From: Elioraea sp051860475
GTDB lineage: Bacteria > Pseudomonadota > Alphaproteobacteria > Acetobacterales > Acetobacteraceae
Length of the DNA: 25,538 nt
Direction of reading: 5' to 3'
NCBI RefSeq assembly: GCF_051860475.1
Contig: NZ_JBHYDW010000055.1
Location: forward strand, 1-25,538
Positions within the stretch are counted from its first letter, which is position 1; each line of letters starts with the position of its first letter. The notes under the pieces were generated by a model, which saw nothing but the letters and a program-made list of their open reading frames with translations, was not told where the DNA came from and did no database searches. Shown piece after piece: positions 6,406 to 15,862 of the stretch. The position numbers and the translations under genes are program-made.

Positions 6406-8253
6406 ATGCGCCGTCGCACGGTTCTGGCCGGCACAGGGGCCGTCGCGCTGGGCATGGCCGCCGGATTGCCGTCCGCCCGCGCGGTCACGGTCGGGCGCAG
6501 CCACGCGCTGAGTCTGCTCGGCGAGCCCACCCTGCCGGCCGACTTCACCCACTTCCCCTATGTGAACCCCGACGCGCGCAAGGGCGGCGAAGTCGTCCAG
6601 CACGCGATCGGCAGCTACGACAGCTTCAACCCCTTCATCGTGCGCGGCGTCTCGGCGGCCGGGATCGGCCTGATCTGGATGACGCTGATGATGTCGAGCC
6701 AGGACGAGGCCTCGACCGAGTACTGCGACCTCGCCGAAACCGTCGAGGTCGGCCCCGACCGCACCTGGGTCGCCTTCGAGATCCGCCCCGAGGCGGTCTG
6801 GCATGACGGCACGCCGATCACCGCCGAGGACGCGAGGTGGACCTTCGAGACTCTGCGCGAGCACGGCCGTCCGTTCTTCCGTGCCTATTGGGGGGACGTC
6901 GTCCAGGTGCTCACCGAGGGGCCCAGGCGGGTGGTGTTCCGCTTCCGCGACGCCAACAACCGCGAACTGCCCTTGATCCTCGGCCAGATGTTCGTGCTGC
7001 CGAAGCACTGGTGGGAGAGCCGCGACTTCACCCGCCCGATCCTGGAGCCGCCGCTCGGCTCCGGCCCCTACCGGCTCGAGAGTTTCGACGCCGGGCGCAC
7101 GCTCACCTATCGCCGGGTCGAGACCTGGTGGGGCGAGCGGCTGCCGACGCGGCGCGGCAGCAGCAATTTCGACCTGCTGCGGATCGAGTACTTCCGCGAT
7201 GCGACGGTCGCCTTCGAGGCGTTCAAGGCCGGGCAGATCGACTTCCGCCAGGAGAACGTCGCGCGCGAATGGGCGACCGGCTACGACTTTCCCGCGCGCC
7301 GGCGCGGCCTGGTGAAGCTCGATGAGATCCCGCACGAGCTTCCTACCGGCATGCAGGCCTTCGCCTTCAACCTCCGTCGCGAGCTGTTCCAGGACCGCCG
7401 CGTGCGCGAGGCGCTGATGCTCGCCTTCGACTTCGAGTGGTCGAACGCCAATCTGTTCTTCGGCGCCTATGCGCGCACGAAGTCCTACTTCTCCAATTCC
7501 GAGCTTGCCTCCTCCGGCCTGCCGCAGGGCGAGGAGCTCGCCATCCTCGAACGCTACCGCGGCCGCGTTCCCGACCAGGTGTTCGACCGCGAGTTCACCC
7601 TGCCGGTCACTGACGGCTCGGGCAACAACCGCGAGCAGCTCCGCCGGTCGTTGGAGCTGCTCCAGGAAGCCGGCTGGCGCATCGTCAACCGCCGGCTGGT
7701 GAACGCGCGCAACCAGGCCTTCAGCTTCGAGATGCTGCTCTCCTCGCCGACCTTCGAGCGCGTGGCCCTGCCCTACGCCCAGACCTTGCAGCGTCTCGGC
7801 ATCGAGATGCGTGTACGCACCGTCGATACCGCGCAGTACCAGGCGCGCACCGACGCCTTCGACTTCGACATGACCGTCGAGGTGTTCGGCCAGTCGCTCT
7901 CGCCCGGCAACGAGCAGCGCGACTACTGGACCTGCGCGCGCGCGCGCGAGCCGGGCAGCCGCAACACGATCGGCATCTGCGACCCGGTGATCGACGAGCT
8001 GGTCGAGCTCGTGATCAACGCCGCCGATCGCGAGACCCTGATCACCCGCACCCGCGCGCTCGACCGCGTGCTGCTCTGGGGCCACTACGTTGTGCCGCAC
8101 TGGCACAGCCGCAGCTTCCGGGTCGCCTACTGGGACCAGTTCGTCCGCCCGGAGAAGGCGCCGCGCTATGGCCTTGGCTTCACCACCTGGTGGGTCGACC
8201 CAGTCAAGGCCGAACGCGTCAACGCGGAGCGACGCCGCGGCCGGCCGACCTAG
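6406..8253 (+). CDS. yejA: ABC transporter substrate-binding protein, YejA family
   Basis: This is the periplasmic binding protein (SBP family 5) of the YejABEF importer, which in enterobacteria takes up oligopeptides and microcin C. The 615-residue length is close to E. coli YejA. The N-terminus MRRRTVLAGTGAVALG...SARA is a signal of about 26 residues with a twin-arginine-like RRRTVL, so export may be through Tat. The mature start is characteristic: LSLLGEPTLPADFTHFPYVN, then DARKGGEV and SYDSFNPFIV. The ATG at 6406 has GAGGGAG at 6391-6397, eight bases upstream, and a GTG at 6397 is in frame. It is the first gene of yejABEF, and the 74 bases before it show no obvious promoter, so transcription may come from hisN. 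Confidence 0.93.
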   Translation: MRRRTVLAGTGAVALGMAAGLPSARAVTVGRSHALSLLGEPTLPADFTHFPYVNPDARKGGEVVQHAIGSYDSFNPFIVRGVSAAGIGLIWMTLMMSSQDEASTEYCDLAETVEVGPDRTWVAFEIRPEAVWHDGTPITAEDARWTFETLREHGRPFFRAYWGDVVQVLTEGPRRVVFRFRDANNRELPLILGQMFVLPKHWWESRDFTRPILEPPLGSGPYRLESFDAGRTLTYRRVETWWGERLPTRRGSSNFDLLRIEYFRDATVAFEAFKAGQIDFRQENVAREWATGYDFPARRRGLVKLDEIPHELPTGMQAFAFNLRRELFQDRRVREALMLAFDFEWSNANLFFGAYARTKSYFSNSELASSGLPQGEELAILERYRGRVPDQVFDREFTLPVTDGSGNNREQLRRSLELLQEAGWRIVNRRLVNARNQAFSFEMLLSSPTFERVALPYAQTLQRLGIEMRVRTVDTAQYQARTDAFDFDMTVEVFGQSLSPGNEQRDYWTCARAREPGSRNTIGICDPVIDELVELVINAADRETLITRTRALDRVLLWGHYVVPHWHSRSFRVAYWDQFVRPEKAPRYGLGFTTWWVDPVKAERVNAERRRGRPT

Positions 8254-8258
8254 CCCCG

Positions 8259-9362
8259 ATGGGCGCCTATATCCTCCGCCGGCTGCTGCTGGTCATTCCG
8301 ACCCTGTTCGGGATCATCCTGATCAACTTCATCGTCGTGCAGTTCGCGCCCGGCGGGCCGGTCGAGCAGATGATCGCCGAGATCCGCGGCCAGACGGGCA
8401 TCGGCGCACCGCTCGAGCGCATCACCGGCGGCGGCCAGGAGACCGTCGCGCCGGGACCCGGCGTCATGGATGCCGGCGAGAGCCGCTACCGCGGCGCGCG
8501 CGGCCTCGACCCCGAGATCATCGCCGAGATCGAGCGCATGTTCGGCTTCGACCGGCCGGCGCACGAGCGCTTCTTCAAGATGATCGGCAGCTACCTCACC
8601 TTCGATTTCGGACGCAGCTTCTTCCAGGACCGCACCGTCGTCGAACTGCTGCTCGACAAGATGCCGGTCTCGATCAGCCTCGGCCTCTGGACCACGCTGC
8701 TGGTCTATCTCATCTCCATCCCGCTCGGCATCCGCAAGGCGGTGCGCGACGGCTCGCGCTTCGACCTCTGGACCTCGGCGGTGGTGCTGGTCGGCTACGC
8801 GATCCCAGGCTTCCTGTTCGCGATCCTGCTGGTCGTGCTGTTCGCCGGCGGCTCGTTCTTCCAGATCTTCCCGCTGCGCGGCCTGACCAGCCCCGATTGG
8901 GAGCACCTCTCGCTGCTCGCCAAGATCGCCGACTACTTCTGGCACATCTGCCTGCCGGTGACGGCCATGGTGATCGGCGGCTTCGCCGGGCTGACCATGC
9001 TGACCAAGAACTCGTTCCTGGACGAGATCAACAAGCAGTACGTCATCACCGCGCGCGCCAAGGGGGCGGCCGAGAACCGCGTGCTCTACGGCCACGTGTT
9101 CCGCAACGCGATGCTGATCATCATCGCTGGCTTCCCCTCCGCCTTCATCGGCATCCTGTTCACCGGCGCGCTGCTGGTCGAGATCATCTTCTCGCTCGAC
9201 GGGCTCGGGCTGCTGGGATTCGAGGCGGCGATCCGGCGCGACTACCCGGTGATGTTCGGCACGCTCTACCTGTTCACCCTGCTCGGCCTCGTCATGCAGA
9301 TCATCGGCGATCTCATGTACACCGTCGTCGATCCCCGCATCGATTTCGAGGCGCGGCGGTGA
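8259..9362 (+). CDS. yejB: ABC transporter permease, YejB family
   Basis: This is an inner-membrane permease of the Yej importer. The 367-residue protein starts MGAYILRRLLLVIPTLFGII, the classic amphipathic start plus first membrane helix of DppB/YejB permeases. A periplasmic loop of about 120 residues (around 35-150) is the insertion that separates YejB from the shorter DppB. The remaining helices and the cytoplasmic EAA loop ARAKGAAENRVLYGHVFRNA (about 265-285), which contacts the ATPase, follow. The ATG at 8259 is five bases after the yejA stop, and an upstream in-frame extension inside yejA is not credible. No strong Shine-Dalgarno is visible, so translation may be coupled to yejA. Confidence 0.94.
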   Translation: MGAYILRRLLLVIPTLFGIILINFIVVQFAPGGPVEQMIAEIRGQTGIGAPLERITGGGQETVAPGPGVMDAGESRYRGARGLDPEIIAEIERMFGFDRPAHERFFKMIGSYLTFDFGRSFFQDRTVVELLLDKMPVSISLGLWTTLLVYLISIPLGIRKAVRDGSRFDLWTSAVVLVGYAIPGFLFAILLVVLFAGGSFFQIFPLRGLTSPDWEHLSLLAKIADYFWHICLPVTAMVIGGFAGLTMLTKNSFLDEINKQYVITARAKGAAENRVLYGHVFRNAMLIIIAGFPSAFIGILFTGALLVEIIFSLDGLGLLGFEAAIRRDYPVMFGTLYLFTLLGLVMQIIGDLMYTVVDPRIDFEARR

Positions 9363-9379
9363 CAGCACGAGACAACAAT

Positions 9380-9404
9380 CGGGGGGGGCCTGAGGCCCCT
9401 CCCG
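9380..9404 (+). promoter_or_regulatory. Strong intercistronic hairpin between yejB and yejE
   Basis: The G-run plus CC at 9381-9390 pairs with 9394-9403, and C9380 pairs with G9404. This gives an 11-bp stem with one G-U pair and a TGA triloop. It lies 18 bases after the yejB stop and 16 bases before the yejE ATG. No T-run follows, so it is more likely an mRNA processing, stability or attenuation element than a full terminator. The function is inferred from structure only. Confidence 0.5.
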
Positions 9405-9420
9405 CGCCCACCCCCGTGAC

Positions 9421-10485
9421 ATGACACCGCTGACGCGTCGCCGCCTCGCGAACTTCCGCGCCAACAAGCGCGGCTGGTGGTCGCTCTGGATCTTCGCCGT
9501 GCTGTTCGCCTTCGCGCTCTGCGCCGAGCTGATCGCCAATGACCGGCCGATCGTCGTGCGCTACGACGGCGAGTGGTTCTTCCCCGTGCTGTTCGACTAC
9601 GCCGAGACTGATTTCGGCGGCGACTTCCCCACCTCGGCCGACTACCACGATCCGTTCCTGAAGGAGCAGATCGCCGAGAAGGGCTGGGCCGTATGGCCGG
9701 CCATTCCGTATTCGTACCAGTCTGTCGTGCGCAACCTGCCGGTGCCCGCGCCCGTGCCGCCGACCTGGCTGCTGCCGGCGGACGTGATCGGACCCGACAC
9801 GCCCTACAACATCCTCGGCACCGACGACCAGGCGCGCGACGTCGCCGCGCGCGTGATCTACGGCTTCCGCATCTCGGTGCTGTTCGGCTTCACGCTCACC
9901 ATCGTCTCCTCGATCATCGGCGTCGCGGCGGGGGCGGTGCAGGGCTTCTACGGCGGCTGGCTCGACCTGATCTTCCAGCGCTTCATCGAGGTCTGGTCGG
10001 GCATGCCGCAGCTCTACATGCTGATCATCCTCGCTTCGGTGATCGAACCGTCGTTCTGGGTGCTGCTGATCTTCCTGCTGCTGTTCTCCTGGATGGGCCT
10101 CGTCGGCGTGGTGCGCGCCGAATTCTTGCGCGGGCGGAACTTCGACTATGTGCGCGCGGCCAAGGCGCTCGGCGTCTCCGACGCGCAGGTGATGTTCCGT
10201 CACATCCTGCCCAACGCGATGGTCGCCACGCTGACCTTCCTGCCCTTCATCCTGTCGGGCAGCGTGACGATCCTCGCCAGCCTCGACTTCCTCGGCTTCG
10301 GCCTACCGCCCGGCTCGCCCTCGCTCGGCGAGCTCGTCCAGCAGGGCAAGAACAACCTCCAGGCGCCCTGGCTCGGCATCACCGCCTTCATCGTGCTCGC
10401 GACCATCCTCACGCTGCTGATCTTCGTCGGCGAGGCGGTGCGCGATGCCTTCGATCCCAGGAAACTTCCTGGCGGGGGGCGGTGA
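9421..10485 (+). CDS. yejE: ABC transporter permease, YejE family
   Basis: This is the second inner-membrane permease of the Yej importer (DppC-like), 354 residues. It starts RRRLANFRANKRGWWSLWIF, the typical charged start of this family, followed by the first membrane helix. A large periplasmic segment (about 40-150) includes GTDDQARDVAARVIYG, a hallmark of DppC/YejE proteins. The EAA loop VRAAKALGVSDAQVMFRHIL lies at about 243-265. The end is DAFDPRK, again typical. The ATG at 9421 has no purine-rich Shine-Dalgarno directly upstream, the preceding bases being C-rich. A two-codon frame GTG-ACA-TGA (9416-9424) overlaps the start. Translation may therefore depend on ribosomes arriving from yejB across the hairpin. 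Confidence 0.94.
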   Translation: MTPLTRRRLANFRANKRGWWSLWIFAVLFAFALCAELIANDRPIVVRYDGEWFFPVLFDYAETDFGGDFPTSADYHDPFLKEQIAEKGWAVWPAIPYSYQSVVRNLPVPAPVPPTWLLPADVIGPDTPYNILGTDDQARDVAARVIYGFRISVLFGFTLTIVSSIIGVAAGAVQGFYGGWLDLIFQRFIEVWSGMPQLYMLIILASVIEPSFWVLLIFLLLFSWMGLVGVVRAEFLRGRNFDYVRAAKALGVSDAQVMFRHILPNAMVATLTFLPFILSGSVTILASLDFLGFGLPPGSPSLGELVQQGKNNLQAPWLGITAFIVLATILTLLIFVGEAVRDAFDPRKLPGGGR

Positions 10486-10487
10486 GC

Positions 10488-12116
<1,629 letters not shown>

Positions 12117-12145
12117 CGCCCGCCGGAACCGCACCACGGAAACAT

Positions 12146-12174
12146 TTGGCGGACACCCACGGCCGCGCTACTAT
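12146..12174 (+). promoter_or_regulatory. Candidate sigma-70-type promoter for the hybrid kinase gene
   Basis: TTGGCG (12146-12151) and TACTAT (12169-12174) are 17 bases apart. Each matches four of six consensus bases with ideal spacing. It lies in the 280-base gap between yejF and the kinase (12117-12396), about 220 bases upstream of the kinase ATG, implying a long leader. I see no other gene in this gap. Confidence 0.4.
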
Positions 12175-12200
12175 CTTTGCGGGAAAGAGTGTCCGGCTAC

Positions 12201-12215
12201 TCTACTTTCCGTAGA
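12201..12215. promoter_or_regulatory. Short inverted repeat downstream of the candidate kinase promoter, possible operator
   Basis: TCTAC-TTTCC-GTAGA (12201-12215) is a perfect 5-bp inverted repeat with a five-base spacer. It would sit about 20 bases downstream of the start site predicted from the promoter at 12146-12174. It sits in a locally A/T-richer patch and could be a binding site for a dimeric regulator. A 5-bp repeat can also arise by chance. Confidence 0.3.
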
Positions 12216-12396
12216 TTGCCCGGCTCCCCACTGGAGCGCGCCATGGGATCTCGGGCCGTCCGTCTCGCCGAAGCCGTACCAGCCGCAGGCCCGCGTGGGC
12301 AGGCACCCGGTCCGGTGCCGATGGGCCCCCTGCGCCGGGGGGCGATCGCGGCGATGGAACCGGGCCGCGTCTCTCCTCGGCGCTGAGGCTGGAGCG

Positions 12397-14571
12397 ATGC
12401 GGCTCAGCACCGTCGTCGGGGCGCTGCTGGCGATAAGCGGCGCGTCGATGCTCGCCGTTGCCGGCACCACCGTGGCGCTGACCGGCAAGGCGGCGGCCGT
12501 CAGCCGCCAGCTCGACTCGTACCGCGCCGATCTGCAGGACCTGATCGCGATCCACGTCGCGCTGACGCGCGTGCGCAGCCTCCCGCCGCAGACGATCGCC
12601 CTGGCCCAGGCAAGCTTCGACCGTCTGGGCCAAGCAGACCCGGAGACGGGGCGGTGGGCCACGGCCGGCCTGCTGCGCGCGCTGCGCGAGGCGATCGCCC
12701 AGGCCGACAGCGACGGCGCCGGCGCAGCCGCCGTCGTCCCGGCGGACGCGATGGCGCGGCTCCGCCTGGATGCGCTCGGGGTGATCTCGGCGATCTCGGT
12801 GCTCCAGGACGCCGCGAGCCAGGAGCACGATGCGGCACAAGATCGGCTCACGCTGTTCCTGCTGGCCGCCGGCCTCGGACTGGCGACGATCCTGGCGCTC
12901 ACCGGCCTCGCCGCGCATCGCATGATCGTGCGGCCGATCCGCAGCCTTGTCGCCACGCCGGACCCGGAGCGCCTGCTCGCCGTCGGCGGCCGCCGGCCGA
13001 TGCCGGTCGACGAGATTGAGCAGACCCTGCGCCGGATCGTCGCGCTCGCCGAGGGGAGGCGCGCCGAGGACCAGCGCTACCGCCATCTGGTCGAGTTCCT
13101 GCCGGTCGGCGTCATCGAGACCACACCCGAGGGCGAGATCGTCTCGACCAACCCTGCTTGGCGGCGGATCTACCGGTTCGGTCCGGACCACCCGTCCGAA
13201 GGCCTCGACATCGCCACGCTGCACCTCGATCCGGGCCTGCGGGCGCGGCGGGTCGAGGCCCTCCTGGCCGGCAAGCCGATCGGCGGGGTCGAGACGGAGA
13301 TGCGCCGACGCGACGGCAGCACGTTCTGGTGCGAGATGCACGCCAGCGCGGTGCCGGACCCGCAGACCGGCCGGATCCGCATCCGCGGCGTGCACATCGA
13401 CGTCTCCGAGCGGCACCTTCTCGAGAGCCAGTTGCACCGGGCGCAGAAGCTGGAGGCGGTCGGCCAGTTGACCGGCGGCGTGGCGCATGACTTCAACAAC
13501 CTGCTGACCGTGGTGCTCGGCAACGCCGACTCGCTGGTTGAGGCGCTGGGGGCCGAACCCGCGCTGCGCCGGCTTGCCGAAATGATTCTGCATGCCGCGC
13601 AGCGCGGCGCGGAGCTGACCGGCAGCCTGCTCGCCTTCGCGCGCAAGCAGCCGCTCGAACCGGTGCCGACCGACCTGAACGCCCTGCTCACACGCATCGA
13701 GGGGCTCCTGCGGCGGAGCCTCGGCGAGCATGTCGAGCTCGACCTGCATCGCGCGCACACCGCCTGGCGGGCGATGGTCGATCCCGCGCAGCTGGAGAGC
13801 GCCGTGCTGAACCTCTGCGTCAACGCGCGCGACGCCATGCCCCGGGGCGGGCGCATCACCATCGAGACCGCGGACGTGCTGCTCGACGAGGACGTCGCCG
13901 CGCGCGACGAGGAAGTCGCGCCGGGCCCGTACGTGATGCTGGCGGTCTCCGATACCGGCATGGGCATGACCCCGGAGGTGCTCGCCCGCGCGGTCGACCC
14001 CTTCTTCACCACCAAGCAGCAGGGCAAGGGCACCGGCCTTGGGCTCAGCATGGTCTGGGGCTTCGTGAAGCAGTCGCGCGGCCATCTGAAGATCTACTCG
14101 GAGCAGGGGCACGGCACGACCGTGAAGCTCTATCTGCCGCGCGCGGAACCGCAGGACGGAACCGCCGCCGCCCCGGCCGTCGCAGCCTCAGTACGTGGCG
14201 GAAACGAAACAATCCTGCTGGTGGAGGACGATGCGCTGGTGCGCGAGCACGTCTCAGGCCAGCTCCGATCCCTCGGCTACCGCGTGCTGTCCGCGCCCGA
14301 CGGCCCCGGCGCGCTGGATGTGCTCGAGCATGACCTGTCGGTCGACCTTCTGTTCACCGACGTGGTGATGCCGGGCGGGATGAACGGGCGCGAACTCGCC
14401 GCCCTCGGCCAGACATGCCGTCCCGGGCTCAGGGTGCTGTACACGTCGGGCTACACGGAGAATGCGATCGTCCATCACGGACGGCTCGACCCCGGGGTGC
14501 CGCTGCTGAACAAACCCTATCGGCGCGACGAACTCGCCGCGCGGGTCCGCTCGGCGCTCGACGGTGACTGA
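12397..14571 (+). CDS. Membrane-bound hybrid sensor histidine kinase with PAS and C-terminal receiver domain
   Basis: This 724-residue signalling protein starts with membrane helix 1 (about 5-27). A mainly helical periplasmic segment of about 120 residues with no motif I recognise follows, then membrane helix 2 (about 152-174) and a short HAMP-like stretch (VRPIRSL...DEIEQTL, 178-210). Next come a PAS domain (about 227-340), a HisKA domain with H364 in GGVAHDFNNLL, and the ATPase domain: N-box LNLCVNARDAMP around N476, DTGMGM at 519-524, GKGTGLGL at 543-550. A receiver domain runs from about 605 to 720 with D609-D611 acidic residues, D655 and K706. The VAHDFNN H-box is typical of kinases with an attached receiver, which passes phosphate on via a separate phosphotransfer protein or acts as a brake. 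No partner regulator is adjacent. The ATG at 12397 has GGAG at 12391-12394. The 3' end overlaps mltA by 55 bases. Confidence 0.92.
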   Translation: MRLSTVVGALLAISGASMLAVAGTTVALTGKAAAVSRQLDSYRADLQDLIAIHVALTRVRSLPPQTIALAQASFDRLGQADPETGRWATAGLLRALREAIAQADSDGAGAAAVVPADAMARLRLDALGVISAISVLQDAASQEHDAAQDRLTLFLLAAGLGLATILALTGLAAHRMIVRPIRSLVATPDPERLLAVGGRRPMPVDEIEQTLRRIVALAEGRRAEDQRYRHLVEFLPVGVIETTPEGEIVSTNPAWRRIYRFGPDHPSEGLDIATLHLDPGLRARRVEALLAGKPIGGVETEMRRRDGSTFWCEMHASAVPDPQTGRIRIRGVHIDVSERHLLESQLHRAQKLEAVGQLTGGVAHDFNNLLTVVLGNADSLVEALGAEPALRRLAEMILHAAQRGAELTGSLLAFARKQPLEPVPTDLNALLTRIEGLLRRSLGEHVELDLHRAHTAWRAMVDPAQLESAVLNLCVNARDAMPRGGRITIETADVLLDEDVAARDEEVAPGPYVMLAVSDTGMGMTPEVLARAVDPFFTTKQQGKGTGLGLSMVWGFVKQSRGHLKIYSEQGHGTTVKLYLPRAEPQDGTAAAPAVAASVRGGNETILLVEDDALVREHVSGQLRSLGYRVLSAPDGPGALDVLEHDLSVDLLFTDVVMPGGMNGRELAALGQTCRPGLRVLYTSGYTENAIVHHGRLDPGVPLLNKPYRRDELAARVRSALDGD

Positions 14572-15794
14572 TCCGGCGCTTCGGCGAGACTGGCCAGTTC
14601 CGCCGGGAGCAGCAGCCACCACACGCCACGCTCGCGCATCCGGCCCGCCGGCTCCGCTGCCGCCTCGCCCCAGCCCCAGAACAGGTCGCCGCGCACGGGG
14701 CCCCGGATCGCTCCGCCCACGTCCTGTGCCAGCACCACGCGGCGCAACGGCAGCTGCGTGGTCGGATCGCGGGTGTCGATCCAGAGCGGGATGCCGAGCG
14801 GAACGTGCACGTGGTCGACTGCGATCGAGCGGCCGGGCGTCAGCGGCGCGCCGAACGCACCGGGAGGGCCCTCGTCGGGGTTCAGGCCGCGGATCTCGCG
14901 GAAGAACACGAAGGACGGGTTCTGCTGCATGACCGCGCGCGCCTCCGCGGGATTGGCGCGGAGCCAGGCGCGGATCGACTGCATGCTCACCTGATCGAGC
15001 GTCATCGCGCCGCGCTCGACCAGCACTCGGCCGATCGGCACGTAGGGATGGCCGTTCTGGGCGGCGAAGCCGACGCGCGCGAGCCCGCCTTCGGCAAGCC
15101 GCACCCGGCCCGAGCCCTGGACATGCAGGAAGAACGCGTCGATCGCGTCATCGAGCCAGAGCAGCTCGAGGCGGCGACGCTCCAGCGCGCCGCCCTCGAT
15201 CTCCGCCCGGCTGGCGTACGGCACGAGCCGGCCGTCACGCAGCTGTCCCGCCGTACGCCGGCCGGCGAGCTCCGGGACGAAGTCGCCGAGATCGACCGCG
15301 ATCAGGTCGGGTGGGCGCTGCAGCAGCGGCACCTGCTCGGCGCCGCGGCGGCGCCGGCTGCCGGTAAGCTCCGGCTCGAAATAGCCGGTGAAGGTGCCGT
15401 AGGGATCGGCCGGCTGGGTGACGGCGTTCGAGGCCAGCCAGGGCCGGAAGCGGGCTTCGAAGAAGGCGCGCGCGGCGTCATGGTCGCCCGGCGGGATCGC
15501 CTGCGCCTCCTGGCAGAGCGGCAGCCAGTCGGACACCCTTCCGGCCCGCTGCGCCGCCGCCTCGCCACCGCCCAGCGGGCGGTCGGCCGGCATGCTGCGC
15601 AGGCGCGCGCAGGTCTCGGCGAAGGCCGGCAGCGCCTCGGCGTGACGGTCCTCCGCCCAGCCGGGCAGGGTGGCGAACCGCGCCGGCTGCAGCCCCAACC
15701 GGTCGGGCGGCCCGGCCGGCTGGGGCACGGGCACGGCTACGCAGCCGCCGAGGGCGATCAGGCAGGCGGCCGCGATGCTGCGGCGCAGTTTCAC
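14517..15794 (-). CDS. mltA: Membrane-bound lytic murein transglycosylase A
   Basis: MltA cleaves peptidoglycan glycan strands, forming 1,6-anhydromuramic ends, and acts at the inner face of the outer membrane. The 425-residue frame starts with GTG at 15794 and has a lipoprotein signal ending in LGGC, with the cysteine at residue 18. A GTG at 15809 is an alternative start. GTFTGYFEPEL and FFLHVQGSGRVRL are MltA signatures. The C-terminal 3D domain has QDVGGAIRGPVRGDLFWGWG with the conserved aspartates, including the catalytic one. After the usual family end (WWLLLP) there is an extra tail of about 28 residues rich in Ala, Ser, Glu and Arg, mostly encoded antisense to the kinase gene. It lies 68 bases downstream of the Tim44-like gene. 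Confidence 0.92.
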   Translation of the reverse strand: MKLRRSIAAACLIALGGCVAVPVPQPAGPPDRLGLQPARFATLPGWAEDRHAEALPAFAETCARLRSMPADRPLGGGEAAAQRAGRVSDWLPLCQEAQAIPPGDHDAARAFFEARFRPWLASNAVTQPADPYGTFTGYFEPELTGSRRRRGAEQVPLLQRPPDLIAVDLGDFVPELAGRRTAGQLRDGRLVPYASRAEIEGGALERRRLELLWLDDAIDAFFLHVQGSGRVRLAEGGLARVGFAAQNGHPYVPIGRVLVERGAMTLDQVSMQSIRAWLRANPAEARAVMQQNPSFVFFREIRGLNPDEGPPGAFGAPLTPGRSIAVDHVHVPLGIPLWIDTRDPTTQLPLRRVVLAQDVGGAIRGPVRGDLFWGWGEAAAEPAGRMRERGVWWLLLPAELASLAEAPDQSPSSAERTRAASSSRR

Positions 15795-15862
15795 GCGGAT
15801 CGGTTGCACCGAAACCCGGACCTGACGGTAGGACGATGGTGAAGGCGTGGCGCGGGCGGCCA

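Noticed and set aside
7933..7946. Alternating CG run inside yejA as a regulatory or Z-DNA element
   Set aside because: It encodes Ala-Arg repeats in frame and is explained by codon choice at high GC.
6370..8106. A 578-codon minus-strand frame opposite yejA
   Set aside because: It is a shadow frame with no recognisable motif, while yejA is clear on the plus strand.
12125..12150. GGAAC at 12125-12129 (and 21831-21835) as EcfG-type general stress promoters
   Set aside because: No CGTT follows at the required 16-17 base spacing in either place.
14805..15842. A 345-codon plus-strand frame opposite mltA
   Set aside because: It is antisense to a clear MltA and its composition is typical of a shadow.
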